Shown here one piece after another: positions 51,711 to 61,211 of a DNA stretch of 64,000 bases. Both the position numbers and the translations under genes were made by a program. The DNA is from Bradyrhizobium sp. BR13661 (GTDB lineage Bacteria; Pseudomonadota; Alphaproteobacteria; Rhizobiales; Xanthobacteraceae). Every line of letters starts with the position of its first letter. Position 1 is the stretch's first letter. The notes beneath the pieces are model-generated. The model had not been told where the DNA came from. It worked only from the letters and a program-made list of their open reading frames with translations, and searched no databases. Location of the stretch: positions 62,001 to 126,000 of the forward strand of contig NZ_JARXWB010000003.1 of the NCBI RefSeq assembly GCF_029892425.1, given 5' to 3'.

Positions 51711-52391
51711 GTGATGAAGATCGATCAATTGCGCGAACGCTGGGCCGATCCGGCCCTCACGGTACTGACAGTGCTGCTGGTGATCATGATGTTCGTGATC
51801 GCGCCGTTGCAGGCGCTGGGGCTGTTCGCGTTCCAGGTGTCCGAGCTCGTGCTGGCACTGCTGCTCGTCGTCGGCATCTTCGTGATCTCAGGCAGCCCGG
51901 TCGCGGTCGTCGGCATGCTGATCGCGCTGGGCATGATCGTAACAGGCGCGATCTTGCGGATCAGGTCGCCGTCCATCCTCGACCTCAATCTGTTCGCCGG
52001 TTCGTGGTTCATCGTAGGAACGACGATGGCCTGGGCGGTGGCGCGCCAGACCTTTGCGCCTGGGCGCGTGACCTATCATCGCGTGATCGGTGCCGTGCTG
52101 CTGTACCTGACGGTCGCGGTGATTTTCTCCGCGCTCTACGTCTTCATCGGCTCGCTGGATCCGGTTGCCTTTGTCAGCATGAAGGTGACAGACAGTCCGA
52201 GGCTCGCGAGCGACGTCATCTATTTCAGCTTCGCAACGATGACCACGACCGGCTATGGCGACGTCGCGCCGCTGCATCCCGTCGCGCGCAGCCTGTGCAA
52301 CATGGAAGCGATTTTCGGCCAGCTCTATCCGGCGACGTTGCTGGCGCGCCTCGTCACGCTCGAGATCGAGCATCGCAGGCAGGACTCCTGA
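51711..52391 (+). CDS. Potassium channel-family protein
   Basis: The 226-residue membrane protein has four N-terminal hydrophobic helices, then a two-helix pore module with selectivity filter TMTTTGYGDVAP near residue 180. It lacks a C-terminal RCK or cyclic-nucleotide domain. It starts four bases after the P450 stop and is probably co-transcribed with it. The functional link is unclear. Confidence 0.88.
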   Translation: MMKIDQLRERWADPALTVLTVLLVIMMFVIAPLQALGLFAFQVSELVLALLLVVGIFVISGSPVAVVGMLIALGMIVTGAILRIRSPSILDLNLFAGSWFIVGTTMAWAVARQTFAPGRVTYHRVIGAVLLYLTVAVIFSALYVFIGSLDPVAFVSMKVTDSPRLASDVIYFSFATMTTTGYGDVAPLHPVARSLCNMEAIFGQLYPATLLARLVTLEIEHRRQDS

Positions 52392-52460
52392 CGCCGCTCG
52401 TAAACAAAACGATGAAAACAACCCCATGCACAGTAGGAGGTGCTCGGCGGGGATGCCCCC

Positions 52461-52474
52461 CTGTGGATCCACAG
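52461..52474. promoter_or_regulatory. Perfect 14-base palindrome upstream of ornithine aminotransferase
   Basis: CTGTGGATCCACAG is fully self-complementary and lies about 130 bases before the rocD start in the 211-base gap after the channel gene. A transcription-factor site is possible; the regulator is not identified. Confidence 0.4.
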
Positions 52475-52602
52475 AACCCTTTGGCAGGCCGACGAATATC
52501 GCCGGTCCGAAGACTTCCGAGCGGGCAGGCTGATACCCATATCAAATTGAGCGCGGCCGGCGCAGTCGGTCCACGCCGGCGCGCAGCAATGGAGTGACGA
52601 AG

Positions 52603-53817
<1,215 letters not shown>

Positions 53818-53853
53818 GGCTGCTTGCGAGCGCCCGAGCGCTGCACGTGGAAG

Positions 53854-54717
53854 CTACACCACCGTCTTGTGCCGCTCGATGCAGGTGCGGAGCACCTCGT
53901 CCATCGGCCTGCTCCACCACTCGTTCGAGAAGATCTCGATCTCCGAATAGCCGGCAAAGCCCTGCGCCTCGACGGCAGCGCGCACCGATTTGATGTCGAT
54001 GACGCCATCGCCCATCATGCCGCGGTCGTTGAGGATGTCCTTGGTCGGCACCAGCCAGTCGCAGACGTGGAAGGCGAGCAGGCGATCTTGCCCGGCTCGC
54101 GCGATCTGGCCCATCAGCTCCGGGTCCCACCAGATGTGATAGACGTCGAGCGCGACGCCGAGCATGCCGGTGCGACCGGGGTCGAGCCGGTCGCAGATGT
54201 CGAGCGCCTGCTTCGTGGTGTTCACACAGGCGCGGTCAGCCGCATAGGCCGGGTGCAGTGGCTCGATCGCGAGCGGCAGTTTTGCCTGCCTGGCATAATC
54301 GAGCATATCGGCGAGCGCCTCCTCGACCTGCCCGCGCGCCGCCGCGATGTCCTTCGACGCTTCGTTGCCCGGTCGCGAATATTGCGGCAGGCCGCCGACG
54401 ACGAGCACGATGCAGGGCGCGCCCAGCGCCTTGGCTTCATCGACGCAGCGCCTGTTGTCGTCACGGACCTCTCCGCGGCGCGATGCGTCCGAGGTGAACA
54501 TGCCGCCGCGGCAATAGCCTGAGAGATCGAGACCGGCATCGCGCACGGCGCGCACCGCGCGATCGAGGCCAACTGAAGCGACCTGGTCGCGCCAGGGATC
54601 GATGGCGCGGATGCCACGCCTGGCGCAGGCCTCGATGATCTCGACGAGATCACCCTGCTTGCGGACCGTCGCCGTGTTGAGCGACAGCCAGCGATGGTCG
54701 GACGAGAAGTCGCGCAT
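53854..54717 (-). CDS. Sugar phosphate isomerase/epimerase (AP endonuclease-2-like TIM barrel)
   Basis: The 287-residue protein begins MRDFSSDHRWLSLNTATVR and shows the xylose-isomerase-like TIM barrel. Metal-binding positions lie in LPLAIEPLHP (Glu), GVALDVYHIWWDPE (Asp, His) and LLAFHVCDW (His). It likely isomerises or epimerises a sugar or polyol intermediate. It overlaps the stop of the DUF993 gene by one base and forms an operon with it and the Gfo/Idh gene. Confidence 0.88.
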   Translation of the reverse strand: MRDFSSDHRWLSLNTATVRKQGDLVEIIEACARRGIRAIDPWRDQVASVGLDRAVRAVRDAGLDLSGYCRGGMFTSDASRRGEVRDDNRRCVDEAKALGAPCIVLVVGGLPQYSRPGNEASKDIAAARGQVEEALADMLDYARQAKLPLAIEPLHPAYAADRACVNTTKQALDICDRLDPGRTGMLGVALDVYHIWWDPELMGQIARAGQDRLLAFHVCDWLVPTKDILNDRGMMGDGVIDIKSVRAAVEAQGFAGYSEIEIFSNEWWSRPMDEVLRTCIERHKTVV

Positions 54718-55907
54718 CAGTCTTCCAGTCCGTGCGAGGCCAGCACCGTCTTCATGCGCCGCGTCGCCAGTTCAGGATTGGCGAGGAGCCCGGCCTGATC
54801 GGCGAGCCGGAACAGTTCGGCCAGATGCAGCATCGAGCGTGCACTCTCCTGCCCGCCGACCATGGTGAAATGATCCTGGTGGCCGTTGAGATACGCCATG
54901 AAGACGACGCCGGTCTTGTAGAACCGCGTCGGCGCCTTGAAGATGTGACGCGACAGCGGCACGGTCGGCCCCAGCACGTCGTGGAAGCCGGCCTCGTCGC
55001 CCGCCGCGAGACGCGACAGCGCATAGGAGGCTGCCGGCGCGATCGCATCGAAAATGCCGAGCAGGGCGTGCGAAAAGCCTTGGTTATCGCCGGCGATCAG
55101 CTCCGCATAGTTGAAATCGTCGCCGGTATACATCTTGATGCGCTTGTCGAGGCGCCGGCGCATGTCGATCTCGCGCTGCTTGTCGAGCAGCGAGACCTTG
55201 ACGCCGTCGACCTTGGCCGCGTTGTTGTTGATAATGGCTACCGCAACGTCCATCGCCTTGTCGAGATTGCTGGTGCCCCAGTAGCCCGTCAGAGCCGGAT
55301 CGAACATGTCGCCGAGCCAATGGATGATCACGGGCTGCGCTACCCCCGACAGCACACGGTTGTAGACCTTGGCGTAGTCGTCGGCGCCGCGGCCGAGCTT
55401 TGCCAGCGCGCGCGAGGCCATCAGGATGATGCGGCCGCCGACCTTCTCGACCGCCGAGATCTGTTCCTCATAGGCGCGGATGACGTCGTCGAGGTTTTCG
55501 GCATCCTCGACCGCGAGATGATCCGTGCCGGCACCGGAGAACACCAGCGCGTTGCGGCGCTTGGCGGCGCCGACCGAGCGCGTGATCAGCTCCAGCGAGG
55601 TCGGCCAGTCCAGCCCCATGCCGCGCTGCGCAGTGTCCATGGCTTCGGCAACGCCCAGGCCGAGGTCCCAGACGTGCTCGCGGAAGGCGATGGTCTTGTC
55701 CCAGTCCACTGCCGCCGAAAGCCAGGGATCGTTGTCGGCGAAGGGATCGGCGACGGTGTGCACGGCCGAGAAGGCGATGCGGTTCAGCGGCCCCTCGAGC
55801 TTTGCGGGAAACCTGCGCGAGGCCGAAAGCCGATAGGTCTCGATCGCACGGTCGGCCTTCGGCAGCTTGAGCGACAGTGACGACATCGGCAGAACGGGCT
55901 TGTTCAT
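54717..55907 (-). CDS. DUF993 family protein (dihydrodipicolinate synthase-like TIM barrel)
   Basis: The 396-residue protein is annotated in related genomes as a DUF993, DapA-superfamily member. Visible segments are GLDWPTSLELITRSVGAAK, GAGTDHLAVEDAENLDDVIR and VIIHWLGDMFDPALTGYWG. The last of these resembles an aldolase/lyase active-site strand, but I cannot place the Schiff-base Lys with confidence. The neighbours suggest a retro-aldol or dehydratase step in sugar-acid or inositol-like breakdown. Confidence 0.85.
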   Translation of the reverse strand: MNKPVLPMSSLSLKLPKADRAIETYRLSASRRFPAKLEGPLNRIAFSAVHTVADPFADNDPWLSAAVDWDKTIAFREHVWDLGLGVAEAMDTAQRGMGLDWPTSLELITRSVGAAKRRNALVFSGAGTDHLAVEDAENLDDVIRAYEEQISAVEKVGGRIILMASRALAKLGRGADDYAKVYNRVLSGVAQPVIIHWLGDMFDPALTGYWGTSNLDKAMDVAVAIINNNAAKVDGVKVSLLDKQREIDMRRRLDKRIKMYTGDDFNYAELIAGDNQGFSHALLGIFDAIAPAASYALSRLAAGDEAGFHDVLGPTVPLSRHIFKAPTRFYKTGVVFMAYLNGHQDHFTMVGGQESARSMLHLAELFRLADQAGLLANPELATRRMKTVLASHGLED

Positions 55908-55917
55908 GCGTCCCTCC

Positions 55918-57069
55918 TCAAACCTTGATCGGGGCGACGTCGATCCAGCGCCGCTCCTTCCAGCTCTTCAGCGCGCATTCGGCAAGTTGCACGCCCTTGG
56001 CGCCTTCGAGCAGCGTGAACTTGTAGGGCGCATCCTCGTAGACGTGGCGGATGAACATCTCCCACTGTTCCCTAAAGCCGTTGTCGTAGGTGACGTTGTC
56101 GGGCAGCTTCTGCCAGTCGCCGTAAAAATCATGCAGCCGCTTCTCGTCGGGATTCCACACCGGCCGGGGCGTCGCCTGCCGCGCCTGGATCATGCAGTCG
56201 GTGAGGCCCGCGACCGCCGAGCCGTGGGTGCCGTCGACCTGAAAGGTGACGAGGTCGTCGCGATAGACGCGCGTGACCCAGGACATGTTGATGTGGGCAA
56301 TGACACCGCCTTCGAGCTGGAAGGTCGCGTAGGCGGAATCGTCCGCGGTCGCCTTGTACTTCCTGCCCTGCTCGTCAAAGCGCTCGGGGATGTCGGTGTT
56401 GCCGATGCAGACCACGCTCTGGACGTTGCCGAAGAGGTTGTCGAGCACGTAGCGCCAGTGGCAGACCATGTCCAAAATGATGCCGCCGCCGTCCTCGCTG
56501 CGGTAGTTCCAGGACGGCCGCTGCGCCTCCTGCCAACCGCCCTCGAACACCCAATAGCCGAACTCGCCGCGCACCGAGAGGATGCGGCCGAAGAAGCCGC
56601 TATCGCGCAGGAATGCGATCTTCTTCAGGCCCGGCAGGAACAGCTTGTCCTGCACGGTGCCGTGCTTGACGCCCCTGGCATTTGCGAGCTTGACGACTTC
56701 GAGCGCTTCCTGAAAATTCGTCGCGATCGGCTTCTCGCAATAGACGTGCTTGCCGGCATTGATGGCCTGGGTCAGCAGGCCCGGCCGCGCCTGCGTGGTC
56801 GCGGCATCGAAGAACATGGTGTCGTTCTCATCAGCGAGCGCCGCGTCGAGATCGGTGGTCCAGCGCGTGATGTTGTAGCGCCTGGCGAGCGCCTCGACCT
56901 TCTCGGCGCTGCGACCGACCAGGATCGGATCGGGCATGATGCGGTCGCCATTTTTCAGGCGAACACCGCCCTGCTCGCGGATCGCGACGATCGAGCGGAT
57001 CAGATGCTGGTTGAGCCCCATGCGGCCGGTGACGCCGTTCATGATGAGGCCGAGGCGTTGGGTGGTCAT
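55918..57069 (-). CDS. Gfo/Idh/MocA-family NAD(P)-dependent oxidoreductase
   Basis: The 383-residue protein has an N-terminal Rossmann domain (GLIMNGVTGRMGLNQHLIRS), the catalytic Lys region HVYCEKPIATNFQEALEVVK near residue 125 and the C-terminal Gfo/Idh/MocA fold. It should oxidise a sugar or polyol hydroxyl. It is the first gene of the three-gene minus-strand operon, ten bases before DUF993. Its upstream gap contains a large palindromic repeat. Confidence 0.91.
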   Translation of the reverse strand: MTTQRLGLIMNGVTGRMGLNQHLIRSIVAIREQGGVRLKNGDRIMPDPILVGRSAEKVEALARRYNITRWTTDLDAALADENDTMFFDAATTQARPGLLTQAINAGKHVYCEKPIATNFQEALEVVKLANARGVKHGTVQDKLFLPGLKKIAFLRDSGFFGRILSVRGEFGYWVFEGGWQEAQRPSWNYRSEDGGGIILDMVCHWRYVLDNLFGNVQSVVCIGNTDIPERFDEQGRKYKATADDSAYATFQLEGGVIAHINMSWVTRVYRDDLVTFQVDGTHGSAVAGLTDCMIQARQATPRPVWNPDEKRLHDFYGDWQKLPDNVTYDNGFREQWEMFIRHVYEDAPYKFTLLEGAKGVQLAECALKSWKERRWIDVAPIKV

Positions 57070-57225
57070 TGTGCTTGCTCCCTTCGCGGCGCGGTCTTCG
57101 CCTCGCTCGCGGTTGCTGGATCAAGCAGAAATTAACCCGTTGGATAAATACTGTCCAGAAGAGTTCGCGGTGACGTGTCGCTGGTTCCAACGGTCGGGGA
57201 TTGAGGCCGCACGACACCTTCGATG

Positions 57226-57350
57226 TCGTCCTGGCGAACGCCAGGACCCATTACCTCAGGGCGGAGTTTGGCGAAGAGTGCTCGTTTGGGATTGGCACCG
57301 CGCGCACTCGATAGATCACGCGGTATGGGTCCTGGCGTTCGCCAGGACGA
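57226..57350. repeat. Inverted-repeat element with perfect 25-base arms
   Basis: Arms 57226-57250 and 57326-57350 are exact reverse complements, separated by 75 bases. Each arm is itself nearly palindromic (GTCCTGGCG and CGCCAGGAC around AA/TT). It fills much of the 301-base gap between the Gfo/Idh gene and the TetR gene; no ORF is supported there. It looks like a small non-coding repeat or MITE-like element. Confidence 0.85.
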
Positions 57351-57370
57351 CGATGGCGAAAGTTTGTATC

Positions 57371-58084
57371 TTACACCGTCTGCACCACGCCAGCGCGCGA
57401 CTTCGGCGCCTTGGCGATCGCAAACAGCGCGGCTGACCGCCCCGTCAGCGCGGCCAGCACGAGGCCGACCATGTGCGCGAGCCGCTCGTCCTTGGCGTCC
57501 TTGGCCATCAAGTCACGACCAAAGATCACGCTGAGTGTCGCCGAGTTCGACAGATAGAAGAAGCTGAGCGCCGCGATCGAGATGTAGAGCTGCACAGGGT
57601 CGACTGCGACCTGGAAATCGCCGCTCTCGACGCCGCGCCGCACCACGGTGCGGATCATCTCGACGAAGGGCGAATGCATCGACTTGACCTTGGTCGAGCG
57701 CTTCAGATGCTTTGCACGCGCAAGGTTCTCGGTCTGGAGCAGCGAGAGGAATTCCGGGTTGCGCAGGAAGTAGCCCCAGGTGAATTCGATCAGCCGCCGG
57801 ATGGCCTCGGGCGGTGCGAGATGTTCGAGATCGAGCCCCCGCTCCTCGCTGCGGATCTTGTCATAGGCGCCTTCGAGCACCGCGAGGTAGAGATCGTCCT
57901 TGTTGCCGACATGGTAGTACAGCATGCGCTTGTTGGCGCCGGCCTTGGCCGCGATGCGGTCGACACGCGCTCCGGCGAGCCCGTGAGCCGAAAACTCCTG
58001 CTTGGCCGCCTCGAGAATGCGCAGCCGCATCCCTTCAGGATCGCGCTGCCATTTCAGAGTTCGCTTTGCGGTTGCCTTCGCCAA
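57371..58084 (-). CDS. TetR-family transcriptional regulator
   Basis: The 237-residue protein has a helix-turn-helix RILEAAKQEFSAHGLAGARV with DRIAAKAGANKRMLYYHVG and KDDLYLAVLEG, then a helical ligand-binding domain of the TetR_C type. It probably controls the neighbouring sugar catabolic operon or the VOC gene, but no operator is clear. It is flanked on both sides by palindromic repeats. Confidence 0.9.
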   Translation of the reverse strand: MAKATAKRTLKWQRDPEGMRLRILEAAKQEFSAHGLAGARVDRIAAKAGANKRMLYYHVGNKDDLYLAVLEGAYDKIRSEERGLDLEHLAPPEAIRRLIEFTWGYFLRNPEFLSLLQTENLARAKHLKRSTKVKSMHSPFVEMIRTVVRRGVESGDFQVAVDPVQLYISIAALSFFYLSNSATLSVIFGRDLMAKDAKDERLAHMVGLVLAALTGRSAALFAIAKAPKSRAGVVQTV

Positions 58085-58150
58085 ACCGGGTGCCCGCTGG
58101 ATGGTTTCGGTATGCGTGTAACACGCACGAGGGCGTTTGAGAATGTTTCG

Positions 58151-58255
58151 TCATTCCGGGGCGCGCCGCTTGGGCGCGAGCCCGGAATCCATCGAGCAGC
58201 AACGCTAATAGATGAATGGATTCCGGGCTCGTCGCTGCGCGACGCCCCGGAATGA
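58151..58255. repeat. Nested palindromic intergenic repeat
   Basis: The outer arms TCATTCCGGGGCG (58151-58163) and CGCCCCGGAATGA (58243-58255) enclose inner arms GAGCCCGGAATCCAT (58178-58192) and ATGGATTCCGGGCTC (58216-58230). The 105-base element ends six bases before the VOC gene stop codon. The wording is familiar from Bradyrhizobium intergenic regions. Confidence 0.85.
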
Positions 58256-58260
58256 CCATC

Positions 58261-59109
58261 TCACGCCACCGGCTTCGGCGAGCGCTCCAGCAAGACGGTC
58301 TGGATGCCGCAGGTGCCGCTGCGCACCGTCATGATCCGCGTGCCCGGCTTGCGGCCGTTGCGCACTTCAGAGACATCGAGGCCGGCTTCCAGCAGGCGGG
58401 CGCGGGTGGCGTCGATGTTGGCGACGCGCCAGCTCAGGCCCCAGAGACGGTCATGCCCGACATCCCCGCCCGCGACGGGCCGGCGCACCACTTCGACGAT
58501 GAGATCGCCGCAGCGGAAGAACATCAGCTGGCCCCAGTCGTGGTGCGAGCGGTCGAGCGCGAGATCGAGCCCGAGCCGTGCGCCATAGAGCGCGGCCGCG
58601 CGATCGGAATCCTCCGTGGTGATGACGACGTGATCGAGCCCCTCGATCGGCGCGACGTCCGTTGCGACCGATTTCGGACGCTCCTCGGCAAGCTCGAGGA
58701 AGAACATGCGCACGCCGCGCGTGAGCTCGGTCGCCGCTCGGGTGCGCTTCCAGTGCAGGGCCGCGCCTGAGATGTCGTCGCTGCTCTCGACCTCGGCGAC
58801 GGGATCCGGCTTCAGCGCCACGCGATCCAGCCGCCGGTGCATCTTGCCGATGTCTGCGACACGAAAGCACAGGCTGGCGAGCACGCCTTCCTGATCGTCG
58901 AGCAGCACGCGCATGCGGTCGGCCGTGGCGGTGAAGCCGCTCGGCGCCATCAGCTCGATGGTCATGTTGTCGAGGGTGAACAGCACGCGGTCGGCGCCCT
59001 CGCCGGAATTCTGCCAGGCCGGCGCGCGGCCGAGGAGCGTCTGATAGGCCGCCTTGGCCGCACCGATATCCTTGACCAGAGCAACGATGTGATCGAGGCC
59101 GGTGATCAT
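58261..59109 (-). CDS. VOC-family (glyoxalase/dioxygenase-fold) protein
   Basis: The 282-residue protein has two VOC modules, beginning MITGLDHIVALVKDIGAAK and, after residue 135, LDHVVITTEDSDRAAALYGA. The His residues of LDHI and LDHV and the late Glu in LIVEVV could bind metal. The reaction is unknown. GGAGGGAAA directly before the ATG at 59109 fixes the start; the 355-residue ORF has an unconserved extension. It is divergent from the PfkB gene at 59328. Confidence 0.86.
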   Translation of the reverse strand: MITGLDHIVALVKDIGAAKAAYQTLLGRAPAWQNSGEGADRVLFTLDNMTIELMAPSGFTATADRMRVLLDDQEGVLASLCFRVADIGKMHRRLDRVALKPDPVAEVESSDDISGAALHWKRTRAATELTRGVRMFFLELAEERPKSVATDVAPIEGLDHVVITTEDSDRAAALYGARLGLDLALDRSHHDWGQLMFFRCGDLIVEVVRRPVAGGDVGHDRLWGLSWRVANIDATRARLLEAGLDVSEVRNGRKPGTRIMTVRSGTCGIQTVLLERSPKPVA

Positions 59110-59327
59110 TTTCCCTCCCTTGGACACGCCCGGAACACCAGGCCAATCCGGCTTGCCTTGTCCCCGGCCTGGGCATTGCACCGGCCCCGCCACGGTCGTA
59201 TTCCGGCCCCATCTCGACCTCAAGGCTTCGAGTGACAGTTTTGCGAATAATTTCCGCGTCCGCCACGCGGAACCGGTGCTAGAGTAACCGCGCCGGCCGG
59301 GACCACCAAGCGCATCACGGACAAGCA

Positions 59328-60221
59328 ATGCAGGCTCTCTTTATCGGACAGACCTATATCGACGTCGTCTTCATCACCGACCACATGCCGACCGGCGACG
59401 AAAAGCACGTGGCCTCCGACTACGCAGTCTCCTTCGGCGGCAATGCGGTGACGGCGGCGTTCTGCTGCGCCAAGCTCGGCATCGTGCCCGACCTGATCGC
59501 CACCGCGGCCAATGACTGGCTCGGGCGCATGTTCCAGGACATGTGCGCGAAATACGCGATCTCGCTGCACGGGCGGAAAGTGAACCAGTCCTCGCTGTCC
59601 TTCATCATGCCGAAGGACGGCAAGCGCGCCATCGTCCGCTGCCGCGACGACGAGCACATCCATCCGTTCCCGATGCTCAATCTCAACGGCTGCCGGGCGC
59701 TGCATGTCGACGGCCACCAGCCCGATGCCGCGATCCACTACGCAAAGGTCTGCCGCGAGGCCGGCATTCTGACCTCGCTCGACGGCGGCGGCCTGCGCAC
59801 CAATACGCATGAGCTGCTGGAATATATCGACGTCGCGATCGTCGCCGAGCGGCTCTGCGAGCAGATGGATTTGACGCCGGAGAAGATGCTCGACTACCTC
59901 AAGAGCCGCGGCTGCAAGATCGGCGGCGTCACCATGGGTGAGAAGGGCTTGCTCTGGTACGACGAAACCGGAACGGTGCAGGTGATGCCGGCGATGCCGA
60001 TTCCGCGCGAGCGCGTGATCGACACCAACGGCGCGGGCGACGTGTTCCACGGCGCCTATGTCTATTCTTATCTCGCCCACCCCGGCAAAAGCTGGCGCGA
60101 GCATTTCGATTTTGCCCGCGCTGCCTCGACCTTCAAGATCCAGCGCCTCGGCAACGAGGCGGGACTTCCGACCCTCGTGGACATCGCCAAGGTCAGGCAC
60201 GAGTTCGAAGTCAGGGTCTAG
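59328..60221 (+). CDS. PfkB-family carbohydrate kinase
   Basis: The 297-residue kinase has VSFGGNAVTAAFCCAKLG near residue 34 (PfkB signature 1 region), SLDGGGLRTNTHELLEYID and the ATP/catalytic motif DTNGAGDVFHGAY (about 232-244, Asp base). The substrate is a sugar or nucleoside not defined by sequence. It is upstream of ribokinase in the same direction, separated by 75 bases that contain a palindromic repeat. Confidence 0.9.
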   Translation: MQALFIGQTYIDVVFITDHMPTGDEKHVASDYAVSFGGNAVTAAFCCAKLGIVPDLIATAANDWLGRMFQDMCAKYAISLHGRKVNQSSLSFIMPKDGKRAIVRCRDDEHIHPFPMLNLNGCRALHVDGHQPDAAIHYAKVCREAGILTSLDGGGLRTNTHELLEYIDVAIVAERLCEQMDLTPEKMLDYLKSRGCKIGGVTMGEKGLLWYDETGTVQVMPAMPIPRERVIDTNGAGDVFHGAYVYSYLAHPGKSWREHFDFARAASTFKIQRLGNEAGLPTLVDIAKVRHEFEVRV

Positions 60222-60234
60222 GGATTCTTTGTTT

Positions 60235-60283
60235 GAGCATGATCTTTTCGGAAAACCGCTTCACACTTTTCCGGATCATGCTC
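60235..60283. repeat. 49-base palindromic repeat between two kinase genes
   Basis: GAGCATGATC (60235-60244) and GATCATGCTC (60274-60283) pair perfectly, with further GGAAAA/TTTTCC pairing inside. The sequence is of a type I recognise as frequent between genes in Rhizobiales. It ends 13 bases before the rbsK start, next to its GAGGG ribosome-binding site. Confidence 0.85.
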
Positions 60284-60296
60284 TAGAGGGCATATC

Positions 60297-61211
60297 ATGG
60301 GGCGTGTCTTCGTCGCCGGCAGCATCAACATGGATGTGGTGGCGACCGCCGATCGCCATCCAAAAGTCGGCGAGACCGTCGCGGGTCGCGAGGTACTGTA
60401 TTTTCCGGGCGGCAAGGGCGCGAACCAGGCGGTGGCGGCGTCACGGCTTGGCGCGAAGACGACGCTGATCGGGCGGCTGGGCAAGGATTCCTTTGGCGCC
60501 GAGCTTCGGACGTTCCTTGGCGCGCAGGGCGTCGATCTTGGCTCGGTCCGCGAGGCTGACACGCACAGCGGCACCGCGATCATCACGGTGGCGGCGTCCG
60601 ACAACACCATCGTCGTCATTCCCGGCAGCAATGCGCTGGTCAGCGCGGATGATGTCGCGAACGTGCCGCTGGCGAAGGAGGACGTCGCCGTCAGCCAGTT
60701 CGAGATTCCACTGCCGACGATTGCCGCGTTCTTCCGGCGGGCACGTGCAGCTGGGGCGATGACGGTGCTCAATCCGGCGCCGGCGCAAAAGATGTCGCCC
60801 GAGCTGCTCGCGCTGGTCGACATTCTCGTGCTGAACGAGACCGAGCTCGGCTTTCTCGCAGGCCACGAGCTCTCCGACGGCGACGAGGCGGCCAAGCTCA
60901 TCGCCGTCGCGCGACAACTTCAGGCGCGCGCGGACCAGACCATCTGCATCACGCTCGGCAAGCGCGGCGTGCTCGCGCTCGCCGGTAGCGAGGAATTTGC
61001 CGTGCCGGGACGCGCGGTGAAGGCGGTCGACACGACAGGCGCCGGTGACTGTTTTGTCGGCGCGCTGGCTTCGCAACTCGCTGACGGCGTACCCTTGCAC
61101 ACCGCCCTCGCCTTCGCCAATGCCGCCGCCTCGATCAGCGTGCAGCGCATGGGTGCGGGGCCGTCGATGCCGACGGCGGCGGAGGTCGCGGCCGTGCTCA
61201 ACGCCGCCTGA
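60297..61211 (+). CDS. rbsK: Ribokinase RbsK
   Basis: The 304-residue protein has GSINMDVVATADRHPKVGET at the N-terminus, FPGGKGANQAVAASRLGA near residue 40, ILVLNETE near 176 and DTTGAGDCFVGALA (about 246-259, catalytic Asp), the ribokinase pattern. It phosphorylates D-ribose at O-5. No ribose ABC genes are adjacent, so a different pentose is possible. It converges on the ferredoxin reductase gene with no gap. Confidence 0.9.
   Translation: MGRVFVAGSINMDVVATADRHPKVGETVAGREVLYFPGGKGANQAVAASRLGAKTTLIGRLGKDSFGAELRTFLGAQGVDLGSVREADTHSGTAIITVAASDNTIVVIPGSNALVSADDVANVPLAKEDVAVSQFEIPLPTIAAFFRRARAAGAMTVLNPAPAQKMSPELLALVDILVLNETELGFLAGHELSDGDEAAKLIAVARQLQARADQTICITLGKRGVLALAGSEEFAVPGRAVKAVDTTGAGDCFVGALASQLADGVPLHTALAFANAAASISVQRMGAGPSMPTAAEVAAVLNAA

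Noticed and set aside
57070..58260. Insertion sequence around the TetR gene because repeats flank it
   Set aside because: The two flanking repeats belong to different families and no transposase gene or target duplication is visible.
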